Of a stretch of DNA of 64,000 bases, positions 56,939-64,000 are shown one piece after another (position 1 is the stretch's first letter; each line of letters opens with the position of its first letter). The notes under the pieces were generated by a model. That model was not told the origin of the DNA. It did no database searches and worked only from the letters and a program-made list of their open reading frames with translations. This stretch comes from Iodobacter sp025352645 (GTDB lineage Bacteria > Pseudomonadota > Gammaproteobacteria > Burkholderiales > Chitinibacteraceae). The stretch is taken from NCBI RefSeq assembly GCF_033446605.1, contig NZ_JAWQUO010000005.1, forward strand, positions 62,001 through 126,000. Reading direction: 5' to 3'. The position numbers were made by a program, and so were the translations under genes.

Positions 56939-58141
56939 TTAATCCAGCAAGCCATCGGCCTTAAACATGGCCTTGATTCCCCTGATGGCTTGACGGATAC
57001 GCGACTCGTTTTCGATTAGAGCAAAGCGTACATAACCATCGCCGTAGTCTCCAAATCCAACGCCTGGCGAGACCGATACTTTGGCTTTTTCTAACAGCAG
57101 CTTGGCAAACTCCAGCGAGCCCATCTCGCGGTAAGCTTCAGGCAGCTCGGCCCAGATATACATCGATGCTTTGGGCTTCTCTACCATCCAGCCCGCTTCA
57201 TGTAAGCCTTTGACCAGCACATCACGGCGGCTTTGATATTGTGCGGCGATGTCTTTTACGCACTGCTGATCGCCCTCTAGCGCGGCAATCGCGGCAATTT
57301 GCAGCGGCGTAAAGGTGCCGTAATCGTGGTAGCTTTTAATCCGCGCCAAAGCCGCTACCAGATCAGGGTTCCCCACCATAAAACCAATGCGCCAGCCCGC
57401 CATATTGTAGCTTTTGGATAAAGTGAAAAATTCGACGGCAATATCCTTCGCCCCTGGCACCTGCATAATCGACGGCGCTTTCCAACCATCAAATACAATA
57501 TCGGCGTAAGCCAAATCGTGTACTACAAAAATATCGTGTTTTTTAGCTAGCGCGATCACACGTTCAAAAAAATCCAGCTCTACGCATTGCGCCGTTGGGT
57601 TGGATGGAAACCCCAAAACAATCATTTTAGGCTTAGGGTAGCTGCCCTTAATGGCCCGCTCCAGCTCGGCAAAAAAATCTACGCCCGGCGTCAGCGGCAC
57701 GGAGCGGATATCCGCACCGGCAATCACCGCGCCGTAAATATGAATCGGATAACTAGGATCAGGCACCAACACCGTGTCACCCTTATCCAACGTTGCCAGC
57801 ATCAGATGCGCCAGCCCTTCCTTAGAGCCAATCGTGACAATCGCCTCTGAATCCGCATCGATTTCCACCTGATAGCGATCCAAATACCAGCGGCTGATTG
57901 CTCGGCGTAAGCGCGGAATACCTTTAGAGGTTGAATAGCCATGGGTATCGGGCCGCTGCACCGCCTCAACCAGCTTGGCCACAATATGCGCAGGCGTGGC
58001 CCCGTCTGGGTTGCCCATCGACATATCAATAATGTCCTCGCCACGGCGACGAGCCGCCATTTTTAGCTCGGCAGTAATATTAAAAACATAGGGAGGAAGG
58101 CGATCGATACGCGCAAAGCTGCGCTTGCCTGAAGCAGACAT
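56939..58141 (-). CDS. alaC: Alanine transaminase AlaC-like (class I/II PLP aminotransferase)
   Basis: This 400-residue PLP enzyme has the fold-I core: SMGNPDGATPAHIV, GYSTSKGIPRLRRAISRWY, VLVPDPSYPIHIYGAVIAGA, and the PLP lysine in FFTLSKSYNMAGWRIGFMVG. The C-terminal SPGVGFGDYGDGYVRFALIE is typical of AlaC/YfdZ, which transfers amino groups between alanine/glutamate and 2-oxo acids. Close relatives include other aminotransferases, so substrate is inferred. It supplies alanine, upstream of D-Ala-D-Ala made by the neighbouring ddl, but a 180-bp spacer with a repeat separates them. Confidence 0.88.
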   Translation of the reverse strand: MSASGKRSFARIDRLPPYVFNITAELKMAARRRGEDIIDMSMGNPDGATPAHIVAKLVEAVQRPDTHGYSTSKGIPRLRRAISRWYLDRYQVEIDADSEAIVTIGSKEGLAHLMLATLDKGDTVLVPDPSYPIHIYGAVIAGADIRSVPLTPGVDFFAELERAIKGSYPKPKMIVLGFPSNPTAQCVELDFFERVIALAKKHDIFVVHDLAYADIVFDGWKAPSIMQVPGAKDIAVEFFTLSKSYNMAGWRIGFMVGNPDLVAALARIKSYHDYGTFTPLQIAAIAALEGDQQCVKDIAAQYQSRRDVLVKGLHEAGWMVEKPKASMYIWAELPEAYREMGSLEFAKLLLEKAKVSVSPGVGFGDYGDGYVRFALIENESRIRQAIRGIKAMFKADGLLD

Positions 58142-58438
58142 AGAGTATTCCTTAAACGTAAGCGCCCGGAACCGTCCGAGCGACGCAGGCCAACAGCGGC
58201 CGACCTTGGGGCCATGCTAAATGAAATTTAACAGAAAGACGAGGGAGTCCTAAGAAGGACTGTTTTAGAGGCTTGTTTTTGCAACAGCGATCAAATTTGG
58301 GCAAGGATGCATCCCTATTTAGCGCTTTAGGATAGCGATACTATAAGCTTACGCCACCAGCCCACACTAAATCAGGAGAGCCAAAATCGCTATTGTCAAG
58401 GTGCTGGGAATAACCGCTAGTCCAATACGCATTCAATT

Positions 58439-59140
58439 TTACAAACCTTGCAGTGCCCCCGCCAACCATTGCCGCAACATCGCCCGCCCTGCGACGACCG
58501 CTAGCTCTGCTTTCTGTTGGCTTTCTGCACGCAAAGCTGGAATAGAAATGTCCTCTTCAGATAGCTCGCCAGTATGGCCGATCAGCCAGGTTTCGATTTG
58601 TCTGCCGTCCACCTCAGGATGGAACTGTAAGCCCAAGCCGTAATATCCAATAGAGAAAGCCTGATTAAGCGTCAGCGCCGTGCTAGCCAGATGCAGCGCA
58701 CCCTGCGGCAAATCAAAGGTATCGCCATGCCAGTGTAAGAACGGCACACCAGCCAAAGGTGCCAGTGCAGAAGCCTGCCCTGCAACACTCAACTGCAGGC
58801 TCCCCCAGCCAATTTCTTTCGCCTTACCCGGATACACTTTTGCGCCCAACGCTGCGGCCATCAGTTGTGCGCCAAGGCAAATCCCAAGCGTAGGTTTTTG
58901 TGCTGCAAGGCGGTGGGCAATGCCGCTTATTTCTTCTAACAAGTAAGGATAGTCGGCCGTCTGATACACGCCCAAGGGCCCGCCTAGCACCACAATCAGC
59001 GCTGCATTCAGCCATTCATCTTCACTCAATGTTTGCAGCCCTGCCTGCCGGTATTCAATGCTAAAGCCCTGCTCTAATAAAACATTTTCAAAGCAGCCTA
59101 GGTTTTCAAAAGCGAGGTGTTGTAAGGCTATGCATTTCAT
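58439..59140 (-). CDS. Class I glutamine amidotransferase (GMP synthase-like)
   Basis: This 233-residue protein has the triad fold: nucleophile Cys in TLGICLGAQLMAAALGAKVY, His in LQFHPEVDG, and an oxyanion strand VVLGGPLGVYQ. Stand-alone proteins of this kind often act on gamma-glutamyl compounds, but no synthetase partner is adjacent. The ATG at 59140 with AAAGGACG upstream is preferred over the frame start at 59206. About 300 bp upstream of alaC separate the genes and hold nothing recognisable. Confidence 0.85.
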   Translation of the reverse strand: MKCIALQHLAFENLGCFENVLLEQGFSIEYRQAGLQTLSEDEWLNAALIVVLGGPLGVYQTADYPYLLEEISGIAHRLAAQKPTLGICLGAQLMAAALGAKVYPGKAKEIGWGSLQLSVAGQASALAPLAGVPFLHWHGDTFDLPQGALHLASTALTLNQAFSIGYYGLGLQFHPEVDGRQIETWLIGHTGELSEEDISIPALRAESQQKAELAVVAGRAMLRQWLAGALQGL

Positions 59141-59245
59141 AAAGCGTCCTTTGTATTTATGTTTGAGGCTGGATTTGTAAATGACTAAAAAACCTAAAAA
59201 AACCAAATTTAGCGCCTGTTTTTCTCGATGAAACGCCGTACCCTC

Positions 59246-59266
59246 TGCGTTCTCTATGGCTCAAGG
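59246..59266 (-). repeat. Copy 3 (diverged) of the 'CACAGAGAACGCA' repeat
   Basis: Reverse complement reads CTTGAGCCATAGAGAACGCA, matching the copies at 13776 and 25717 with a few changes. It lies in the 211-bp gap before the amidotransferase gene. Confidence 0.5.
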
Positions 59267-59351
59267 TTTGAATTTTGGCTGCGTAACATCAGTTTAATAA
59301 GCAGCTACAGAGCACCATGAGTATGCTCTGCTGCGGAGTTCGCTTTAGGCT

Positions 59352-59882
59352 TTAGATTTGGCATTTTTCTGCATCGCACTTTAGTGATTCAAAATCCTCT
59401 ACCGTTTTATCCACCGCAATAGGCTCCGCCAGCAAGCGCCCAATGGCGACGCCAAGCTGCAAATCGTCCATCACGCCAAAGTGTTGCATACGAATCACTC
59501 CCTGACGATCAATCAGTACAAAGGTAGGCGTACCTTGCATGGCATAGGCCTGCATTGTCAGGGGGATGGGGCTGCTATCCGCCACCTGATCGATTCCCAC
59601 CGAGAAGGGGATCCGGTATTCGTGCAAAAACACCTGCAAGACATCCGCCCCCATCACCGCGTGATGCTCAAAAACCGTGTGCAGCCCAATTACAAGCAGC
59701 TCAGCGGGGGCAAAATTGCGGCTTACCGCTACGGCCTGTGGGATGCCATGGCTCACACAGCCTGGGCAAAGCATCTGAAATGCATGCAGCAAAACCACGC
59801 GTCCGCGCAAGCTTGCCAGCGATGGCACTGGCTGATTAAACCACTGAGAAACGCGTAGCTCTGGGGCTTGATGATGAGGCAT
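59352..59882 (-). CDS. Thioredoxin-fold redoxin (TlpA/peroxiredoxin-like)
   Basis: This 176-residue protein has no signal peptide. GRVVLLHAFQMLCPGCVSHG holds a CPGC active-site pair (about residues 38-41), then GLHTVFEHH and GTPTFVLIDRQG with the cis-Pro (TP). The C-terminus has two more Cys (KCDAEKC). It is likely a cytoplasmic thiol oxidoreductase or peroxidase. It follows the AhpD-like gene by 48 bp, making a redox pair under the same MarR-linked locus. Confidence 0.82.
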   Translation of the reverse strand: MPHHQAPELRVSQWFNQPVPSLASLRGRVVLLHAFQMLCPGCVSHGIPQAVAVSRNFAPAELLVIGLHTVFEHHAVMGADVLQVFLHEYRIPFSVGIDQVADSSPIPLTMQAYAMQGTPTFVLIDRQGVIRMQHFGVMDDLQLGVAIGRLLAEPIAVDKTVEDFESLKCDAEKCQI

Positions 59883-59930
59883 TTTACTTTCCTTTTTTGC
59901 AGGCAGGGCAGCTACGCCCTGCCGCCCTTT

Positions 59931-60476
59931 TTAAACCACTGGATTTAGCTTTACTGCAGGGAAATCCACCGGCACCTGAAACGCCACATTCACGTAATTG
60001 GTAAACAGATTCAACGCCACATGCGCAAGAATTTCGACGATATGCTCGTCATCAAACCCTGCTGTGCGCAGCGCCTGCACATCGCTATCGCTTACCTGCC
60101 CACGCTCTTTCACCAGTTTTAATGCAAAGCTCAAAGCCGCCGAGGTTTTGGCGTCAGTAGACTGCCCAGCTTGTGCTGCGGCCATTTCAGCCTTACTCAG
60201 CCCCGCGTTCACCCCCAACAAGGTGTGCGCGGCGAGGCAATATTCGCAGCGGTTGTAATCCGCCACGGCAACGGCGATTTGCTCACCCAATTTCGCCCCC
60301 AGCACACCCGCACCCAAGGCACCAAAAGCAGTCCACATGCTTTTCAGCGCAGCGGGTGAATTAGCCACCGCCCTGAACATATTCGGCGTGGCGGCAAAAG
60401 CACCGTGGATTTGATCGAGCAATTGCTTACGATCGGCGGTTGTTTCGGTGGCACTAATAAGATTTACGCGTGACAT
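59931..60476 (-). CDS. AhpD-like carboxymuconolactone decarboxylase family protein
   Basis: This 181-residue protein has CEYCLAAHTLLG (CxxCxxxH, about residues 78-89), the redox-active motif of AhpD and related alkylhydroperoxidases, within an all-helical CMD domain (ALKSMWTAFGALGAGVLGAK; FALKLVKERGQVSDSDVQAL). It probably acts in peroxide or quinone detoxification, with the redoxin downstream as partner (inference). The ATG is preceded by GGAG. It lies 44 bp after the secreted-protein gene. Confidence 0.88.
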   Translation of the reverse strand: MSRVNLISATETTADRKQLLDQIHGAFAATPNMFRAVANSPAALKSMWTAFGALGAGVLGAKLGEQIAVAVADYNRCEYCLAAHTLLGVNAGLSKAEMAAAQAGQSTDAKTSAALSFALKLVKERGQVSDSDVQALRTAGFDDEHIVEILAHVALNLFTNYVNVAFQVPVDFPAVKLNPVV

Positions 60477-60520
60477 TTTGATTCTCCAAAGTAAATAACA
60501 ATCAGGCTCTCAGAAAAGAA

Positions 60521-61252
60521 CTACTCATTCACCTTACCCGGCAACGACAGGTTTCCTGACGCCACCTTGAACACATTCGCCACACATAGCAGGGGCGAAT
60601 GAATGCTCTCGTTAACGCGCAGAGCGGCGCTGACGCCATCAAACCCCGCGCTATTGACCACGCCGATATCATCAAAAGGCACGTGCACTTCCAGCGTATT
60701 GCCTTTAAAAATGGGGCTCCAGCCTGGGCTATCGATCAAAATTGGCAAGCCCGGCCAAGTTTTGGGCAGACGAGGCTGGCTCCCTGCGGCGATATCGACC
60801 ACTTTTAAAGCATCCTTACCGCAAGCCTGATCAACCTGTAATACCACCCAATGCGAGTGCCAAAAATTGCCGTCATTCTTAGGATTGCCATCGCCGTTTT
60901 CATCAAATAGCGGGGTATCGTCAAAATCAGGGTGGACGGTCACGGCAAAGGCCAAAATACCGCTTTTAGGTTCAAAACCTACCATTGCTGGATCCAGCGT
61001 GGTGGGCCAAACGTAAGAAAATACTTGGCTACCGGCCAGCTTGCCGACTTTGGAGGGTTTTAATTTCCCCGCCTTGCCTGAAGTGACAATAGAGAAAATC
61101 GCCGTATTTCCCTCGGTGCGTATGCGGGTTTGCACCAAATCAAAAGAGGCTTGCACGCCCTTGGCCGCAGCACTTTGGATGCCATGCTGGTGGGCAAAAC
61201 TGGCCGAACTGATTGCAGCGATAAATACTGCTAAATAGATATTTTTCATCAT
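60521..61252 (-). CDS. Uncharacterised secreted protein
   Basis: This 243-residue protein has a signal peptide (KNIYLAVFIAAISSASFA) and a mature domain rich in beta-strands. An Asp/Gly/Asn-rich loop (FDENGDGNPKNDGNFWHSHW, about residues 118-137) looks like a calcium or metal site. Two Cys may form a disulfide. I do not recognise a named family. The ATG has AGGAAG upstream. It heads the transcript that continues into the AhpD-like and redoxin genes, and a palindrome shared with the marR upstream region lies 39 bp before it. Confidence 0.65.
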   Translation of the reverse strand: MMKNIYLAVFIAAISSASFAHQHGIQSAAAKGVQASFDLVQTRIRTEGNTAIFSIVTSGKAGKLKPSKVGKLAGSQVFSYVWPTTLDPAMVGFEPKSGILAFAVTVHPDFDDTPLFDENGDGNPKNDGNFWHSHWVVLQVDQACGKDALKVVDIAAGSQPRLPKTWPGLPILIDSPGWSPIFKGNTLEVHVPFDDIGVVNSAGFDGVSAALRVNESIHSPLLCVANVFKVASGNLSLPGKVNE

Positions 61253-61290
61253 GACTTCCTTGTAAAAGTTTACACAGCACGCGCATTAAA

Positions 61291-61303
61291 TTAGGAATCC
61301 TAA
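61291..61303. promoter_or_regulatory. Candidate MarR operator upstream of the secreted/AhpD/redoxin genes
   Basis: TTAGGAATCCTAA is a palindrome around a central A. Its core AGGAATCC recurs (other strand) at 62013-62023 upstream of the marR gene. The pairing of a regulator gene and a neighbouring operon with the same site suggests direct control. Confidence 0.6.
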
Positions 61304-61327
61304 CTAAATAACGCAAAAAAAAACACC

Positions 61328-61978
61328 CTAAAGATTTAGCCAGTTACGGCTTACCACCTGCTCTTCGGCCGCAATATGCTCGGGGCAATCAAGGCGCAAT
61401 AAAGCCTTAGGCAAGGGCGCATCAAGCAAGCGACAATGATGCGGCGCGGCTGGATCTGCATGCACACCAGCAGCAAAATACTTACAACTTACACAAGCGC
61501 GGATTTCCGGAAAACGCTCCGCCCGCTGCAACTGGCCAATTAAGGCCAGCAAAGCACTAAACAACTCATTTTGCGCAGACTCCGGCAGGCCCTCTACCGC
61601 CGCGCTCGCAAACTGCATCGCAGCTGTTAGCTTTTGCGCCAATTCATGCCCCGCCAAGGTTAGCTTTAAGGCAACGGCACGGCCATCATCGGCTGCTTTT
61701 ACTTTCTCCAGCAACCCTTTAGACGACAAGGATGCCACCGAATCGCTCGCGGTTGCGGTGGTTACACCCAACTGCTGAGCCATCCAAGACAAGCGCACCC
61801 CCTCACGGCGGCCATGCAAAATCTCCAACACATCCAGCTGAGTAGGGTTTAGTCCCTCTGCCGTAGCAAATTGCCATGCGCCGGTCCGCAGCACTGAAGC
61901 GATGCGGGAAATTGCACTGATAATTCTTTCACCCTTTGCAGGGGTATCGCCCCAAGGAGCTTTTTGATCGTTGTCCAT
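61328..61978 (-). CDS. MarR-family regulator with C-terminal cysteine cluster
   Basis: This 216-residue protein has a winged helix-turn-helix (LNPTQLDVLEILHGRREGVR ... MAQQLGVTTATASDSVASLS, about residues 40-95) and the wing DDGRAVALKLT. The dimer helices lead to a C-terminal extension with CVSCKYF, HHCRLL and DCPEH: four Cys and several His, possibly binding zinc or sensing oxidants. It probably represses the secreted/AhpD/redoxin genes and itself through the TTAGGAATCC sites (inference). Confidence 0.88.
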   Translation of the reverse strand: MDNDQKAPWGDTPAKGERIISAISRIASVLRTGAWQFATAEGLNPTQLDVLEILHGRREGVRLSWMAQQLGVTTATASDSVASLSSKGLLEKVKAADDGRAVALKLTLAGHELAQKLTAAMQFASAAVEGLPESAQNELFSALLALIGQLQRAERFPEIRACVSCKYFAAGVHADPAAPHHCRLLDAPLPKALLRLDCPEHIAAEEQVVSRNWLNL

Positions 61979-62011
61979 ACCGGCATCATGATACGGCCCC
62001 AGATAACTGTC

Positions 62012-62027
62012 AAGGATTCCTAATTAA
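62012..62027. promoter_or_regulatory. Candidate MarR autoregulatory operator
   Basis: AAGGATTCCTAATTAA, 34-49 bp before the marR ATG, contains the reverse complement of TTAGGAATCCT found at 61291. It lies where a promoter for marR is expected and about 100 bp from the divergent phzF-like gene. Confidence 0.6.
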
Positions 62028-62128
62028 TATTTAAAAGCCTGCTATTGCCTTGAACATCAGAGTGGCAGCCTCACCTTGAACTGAGCAACGCCAAACTCAG
62101 CCAACCGACCATCAAGAGTGAATACACC

Positions 62129-62959
62129 ATGAATGTGCTAAAAATTGCTGCTTTTTCTGATGGATCGCAAGGCGGTAATCCAGCGGGGGTGGCGCTTTGC
62201 GACGCCTTACCTGACGCGCCCACCATGCAGCGTATTGCTAAGGAAGTCGGTTTTTCTGAAACCGTTTTTGCTGAACCAGACCCAAGCGGCTGGCGGCTTA
62301 GGTATTTCTCCCCTGAATCAGAAGTGCCATTTTGTGGCCACGCCACCATTGCATTAGGTGCGGCGTTGGCGCTGCAAGCTGGCGATGGTGTGTTTCAACT
62401 CCAGCTTAATCACGCCAAAATCAGCGTAGAAGGCCACGCTCAAGGCGGCGAATTAACTGCAGCATTGCAATCCCCACCTACCCACAGCAGCGCCGCCCCC
62501 GCCGAGCTGGTCACCGCCGCACTCAAGCTCTTTGCTCTCGATCAGCAAGACTTAGACTCGCGTATCAACCCCGCCCTCGCCCATGGCGGAGCAGATCATT
62601 TGGTGCTGCTGCTCAAGTCCCGCGCTGCGCTAGCGGCGATGCACTACGACTTAGACAGTGGGCGTCAGCTCATGAAAGACGCAGGCTTGGTGACTATCTT
62701 GCTGGCTTTTGCCGAGAACGATCAACTCTTTCACACCCGCAACCCTTTTGCATCAGGCGGCGTGTATGAAGACCCCGCCACCGGCGCGGCAACTGCGGCC
62801 TTTGCTGGCTTGCTTAGAGATATAAACTGGCCACACGGCGGAGTGATCAATGTGATTCAAGGTGAAGACATGGGCATGCGCTCGTTATTGCGGGCAAAAA
62901 TTGGCCCAACCCTTGGCGAATCCATCCGCGTGTCTGGCAGCGCCCACCTTATGGGGTAA
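62129..62959 (+). CDS. PhzF-family isomerase-like protein
   Basis: This 276-residue protein has the PhzF layout of two similar halves. SQGGNPAGVALCDALPD is at residues 13-29, VGFSETVFAEP holds the conserved catalytic Glu, and FCGHATIALGAALAL is the family hallmark. The second half has RNPFASGGVYEDPATGAATA. Members include phenazine isomerase and many uncharacterised isomerases or epimerases. No phenazine genes are nearby, so substrate is unknown. It is divergent from marR with 150 bp between the starts. Confidence 0.88.
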   Translation: MNVLKIAAFSDGSQGGNPAGVALCDALPDAPTMQRIAKEVGFSETVFAEPDPSGWRLRYFSPESEVPFCGHATIALGAALALQAGDGVFQLQLNHAKISVEGHAQGGELTAALQSPPTHSSAAPAELVTAALKLFALDQQDLDSRINPALAHGGADHLVLLLKSRAALAAMHYDLDSGRQLMKDAGLVTILLAFAENDQLFHTRNPFASGGVYEDPATGAATAAFAGLLRDINWPHGGVINVIQGEDMGMRSLLRAKIGPTLGESIRVSGSAHLMG

Positions 62960-63093
62960 AGCGGTGCTGCCGCATACTCAACCGCGGCGGCAGAGCAACG
63001 TCCTTGTCTGTAAGCCGCTGATTTAAAGCTTTCAAAGCCCCATCTTGCAAACCGCCATACACAAACATTAAATGTAAGTAGATCGTATCAATC

Positions 63094-63113
63094 CGTGGGC
63101 ACGCCCACTCTAC
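63094..63113 (-). repeat. REP-like palindrome (reverse orientation)
   Basis: CGTGGGC-AC-GCCCACTCTAC is the reverse complement of the GTAGxGTGGGC...GCCCACG consensus (stem 63095-63100 with 63103-63108). Confidence 0.6.
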
Positions 63114-63170
63114 ATTGACTCATGCGGCTAAAATTCACCTTTACGCATAGCACTGCATAGCGGTTTATTT

Positions 63171-63313
63171 AGGGAACCTCGAAAAACCCATCCGGTCTCA
63201 TAATACTGCGCTGCGCTTTAAAAAAACTTCCTTACATATCAAACATATGCAGCGTCGGCTTTTTTAAATCGCGCCTTGTCTTATTTAGAAATATAGGTTT
63301 TTCGAAGCCCCCT
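63171..63313. mobile_element. MITE-like element, copy 2
   Basis: A 143-bp stretch with mirrored ends AGGGAACCTCGAAAAACC and GGTTTTTCGAAGCCCCCT and the shared internal CGCCTTGTCTTAT segment. It matches the layout of the element at 53675-53808. It has no coding capacity. Confidence 0.65.
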
Positions 63314-63576
63314 TTAGCCGATCAGTTTGATAAAAAAACAAAAAAACACCTGCTCTCACGAAACAAATGCCATCGTTTTTATATCAAAATAGTATTTACT
63401 TGTTATTCGAAGCACATTCAAACTTTATTGACTAGAGTAGATTCACGCACAATAACAGCTTATCCCATTACTTTAAAAACAAACAGCCTATTCCTGCTCT
63501 GGCTTTAATTGCCATGGTATTGCTGCGTGCGTTATCCAGATCGTTTTAATCACTCACTTTATTCTTGGAGTAAATA

Positions 63577-64000
63577 ATGATTTTTAAAAAAGGATTTCGC
63601 ACGTATATCACCGTACTGGCTGCTGCCTTAGGTTTTTCAGGCCACGTAAATGCTCAGGATGTAGCCATTAGCTTAAGCTTTGATAAAAATACTTTATCAG
63701 AAAACGATGATGTATTTGTAAATGTAACAATGAAAAACACCACCTCATCCCCGCAATATATTTTAAAATGGCATACGCCTTTTATTGCTGCACAAGAAGC
63801 TTTATTTGATGTTTATCGGGATGGAGTAAAGGTGAATTACCTTGGCCCTATGGTAAAGCGCCCTGCTCCAATTGCTAGTGATTTTTTTGAGCTAAAACCT
63901 GGCGCAATCTATCAGCAAAAAGTGGAATTATCCGCACTTTATGATATGCGGGTCAGTGGCAATTACACCATTCAATACCGCGCTAATGCACCCCATGTTT
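63577..64000 (+). CDS. Predicted M35-type secreted metallopeptidase, N-terminal part (3' end outside window)
   Basis: 141 codons are visible from ATG 63577 (GGAG upstream). A signal peptide (TYITVLAAALGFSGHVNAQ) precedes a beta-sandwich domain beginning DVAISLSFDKNTLSENDDV with LKWHTPF, FDVYRDGVKVNYLGPMVKRP and LSALYDMRVSGNYTIQY. This is the N-terminal domain I associate with bacterial peptidyl-Lys/deuterolysin-like (M35) proteases. The catalytic HExxH lies beyond the window, so protease activity is inferred. The type II secretion genes in this window could export such an enzyme if the rest of the system exists. Confidence 0.7.
   Translation, partial: MIFKKGFRTYITVLAAALGFSGHVNAQDVAISLSFDKNTLSENDDVFVNVTMKNTTSSPQYILKWHTPFIAAQEALFDVYRDGVKVNYLGPMVKRPAPIASDFFELKPGAIYQQKVELSALYDMRVSGNYTIQYRANAPHV

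Larger units (their letters stand above)
62960..63576. other. Gene-free stretch with a REP-like palindrome and a MITE-like element
   Basis: About 600 bp between the phzF-like gene and the M35-type gene. It contains the palindrome at 63094-63113, the MITE-like element at 63171-63313 and then an AT-rich stretch with direct access to the metallopeptidase start, which should hold its promoter. No further gene was seen. Confidence 0.6.

Noticed and set aside
59481..59858. A 125-codon plus-strand frame antisense to the redoxin
   Set aside because: Shadow of the redoxin gene, His/Gln-rich as expected for reversed coding sequence.
62129..62959. PhzF-like gene as part of a phenazine cluster
   Set aside because: No other phz genes are near; most PhzF-family proteins have no link to phenazines.
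62960..63576. Possible tRNA or structured RNA in the long spacer
   Set aside because: The hairpins are explained by the REP-like palindrome and the MITE-like element; no cloverleaf with TPsiC and anticodon arms was found.

Overview
The window looks like chromosomal DNA of a betaproteobacterium of the Neisseriales, probably Chitinibacteraceae/Iodobacter-like. This is inferred from the housekeeping block rlmN-pilW-rodZ-ispG-hisS-yfgM-bamB-der-hfq-hflX-hflK-hflC-hisZ-purA, a classical betaproteobacterial porin, and moderate GC. No rRNA, tRNA, CRISPR array, prophage or intact transposase was seen.

Layout. 1-11.7 kb (minus strand): a two-partner secretion locus. The TpsB transporter (FhaC/ShlB family) lies upstream of a very large FhaB/CdiA-like TpsA exoprotein that runs off the left edge. 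The exoprotein contains a tandem array of six 325/328-residue units, and an in-frame TAA separates its extended signal peptide region from the rest. 12.1-20.2 kb (plus): a complete yfaA-yfaT-yfaS-yfaQ-yfaP-type operon (DUF2138, DUF1175, alpha-2-macroglobulin, a short DUF2300-like HExxH protein, DUF2135), in the same order as E. coli yfa and related to the P. aeruginosa mag operon. 20.3-24.1 kb (plus): a ceramidase-like membrane protein, a YiiX-like cysteine hydrolase, an SGNH hydrolase and an FMN reductase. 24.1-28.4 kb (minus): a partial type II secretion cluster, gspF-G-H-I-J-K. 28.6-30.5 kb: purU, a small unknown gene and trmL. 30.5-36.1 kb (minus): an oligopeptide ABC transporter, oppABCDF. 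36.3-37.3 kb: a porin followed by about 1 kb without genes. 38.3-54.3 kb (minus): the conserved housekeeping block and ndk. 54.9-58.1 kb: a SPOR-domain protein, ddl and an AlaC-type aminotransferase. 58.4-62 kb (minus): a class I glutamine amidotransferase, then a redoxin, an AhpD-like protein, a secreted protein and a MarR regulator. 62.1-64 kb (plus): a PhzF-like protein and the 5' part of a predicted M35-type metallopeptidase.

How the parts relate. The left third is surface and periplasmic accessory equipment: an exoprotein with its transporter, a periplasmic protease-trap operon with peptidase-like partners, several hydrolases and part of a T2SS. The right two thirds are mostly core metabolism, translation and RNA functions, envelope assembly (bamB, rodZ, pilW, ddl) and membrane quality control (hflKC).

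Small repeats are scattered between genes. They include REP-like palindromes (GTAGGGTGGGCA...TGCCCAC), one of which encodes part of a signal peptide; a MITE-like element with two copies; a 'CACAGAGAACGCA' repeat; and an array of 81-84 bp direct repeats ending at the start codon of the SPOR gene. Coding calls rest on reading protein families and motifs by eye. No database search was run.
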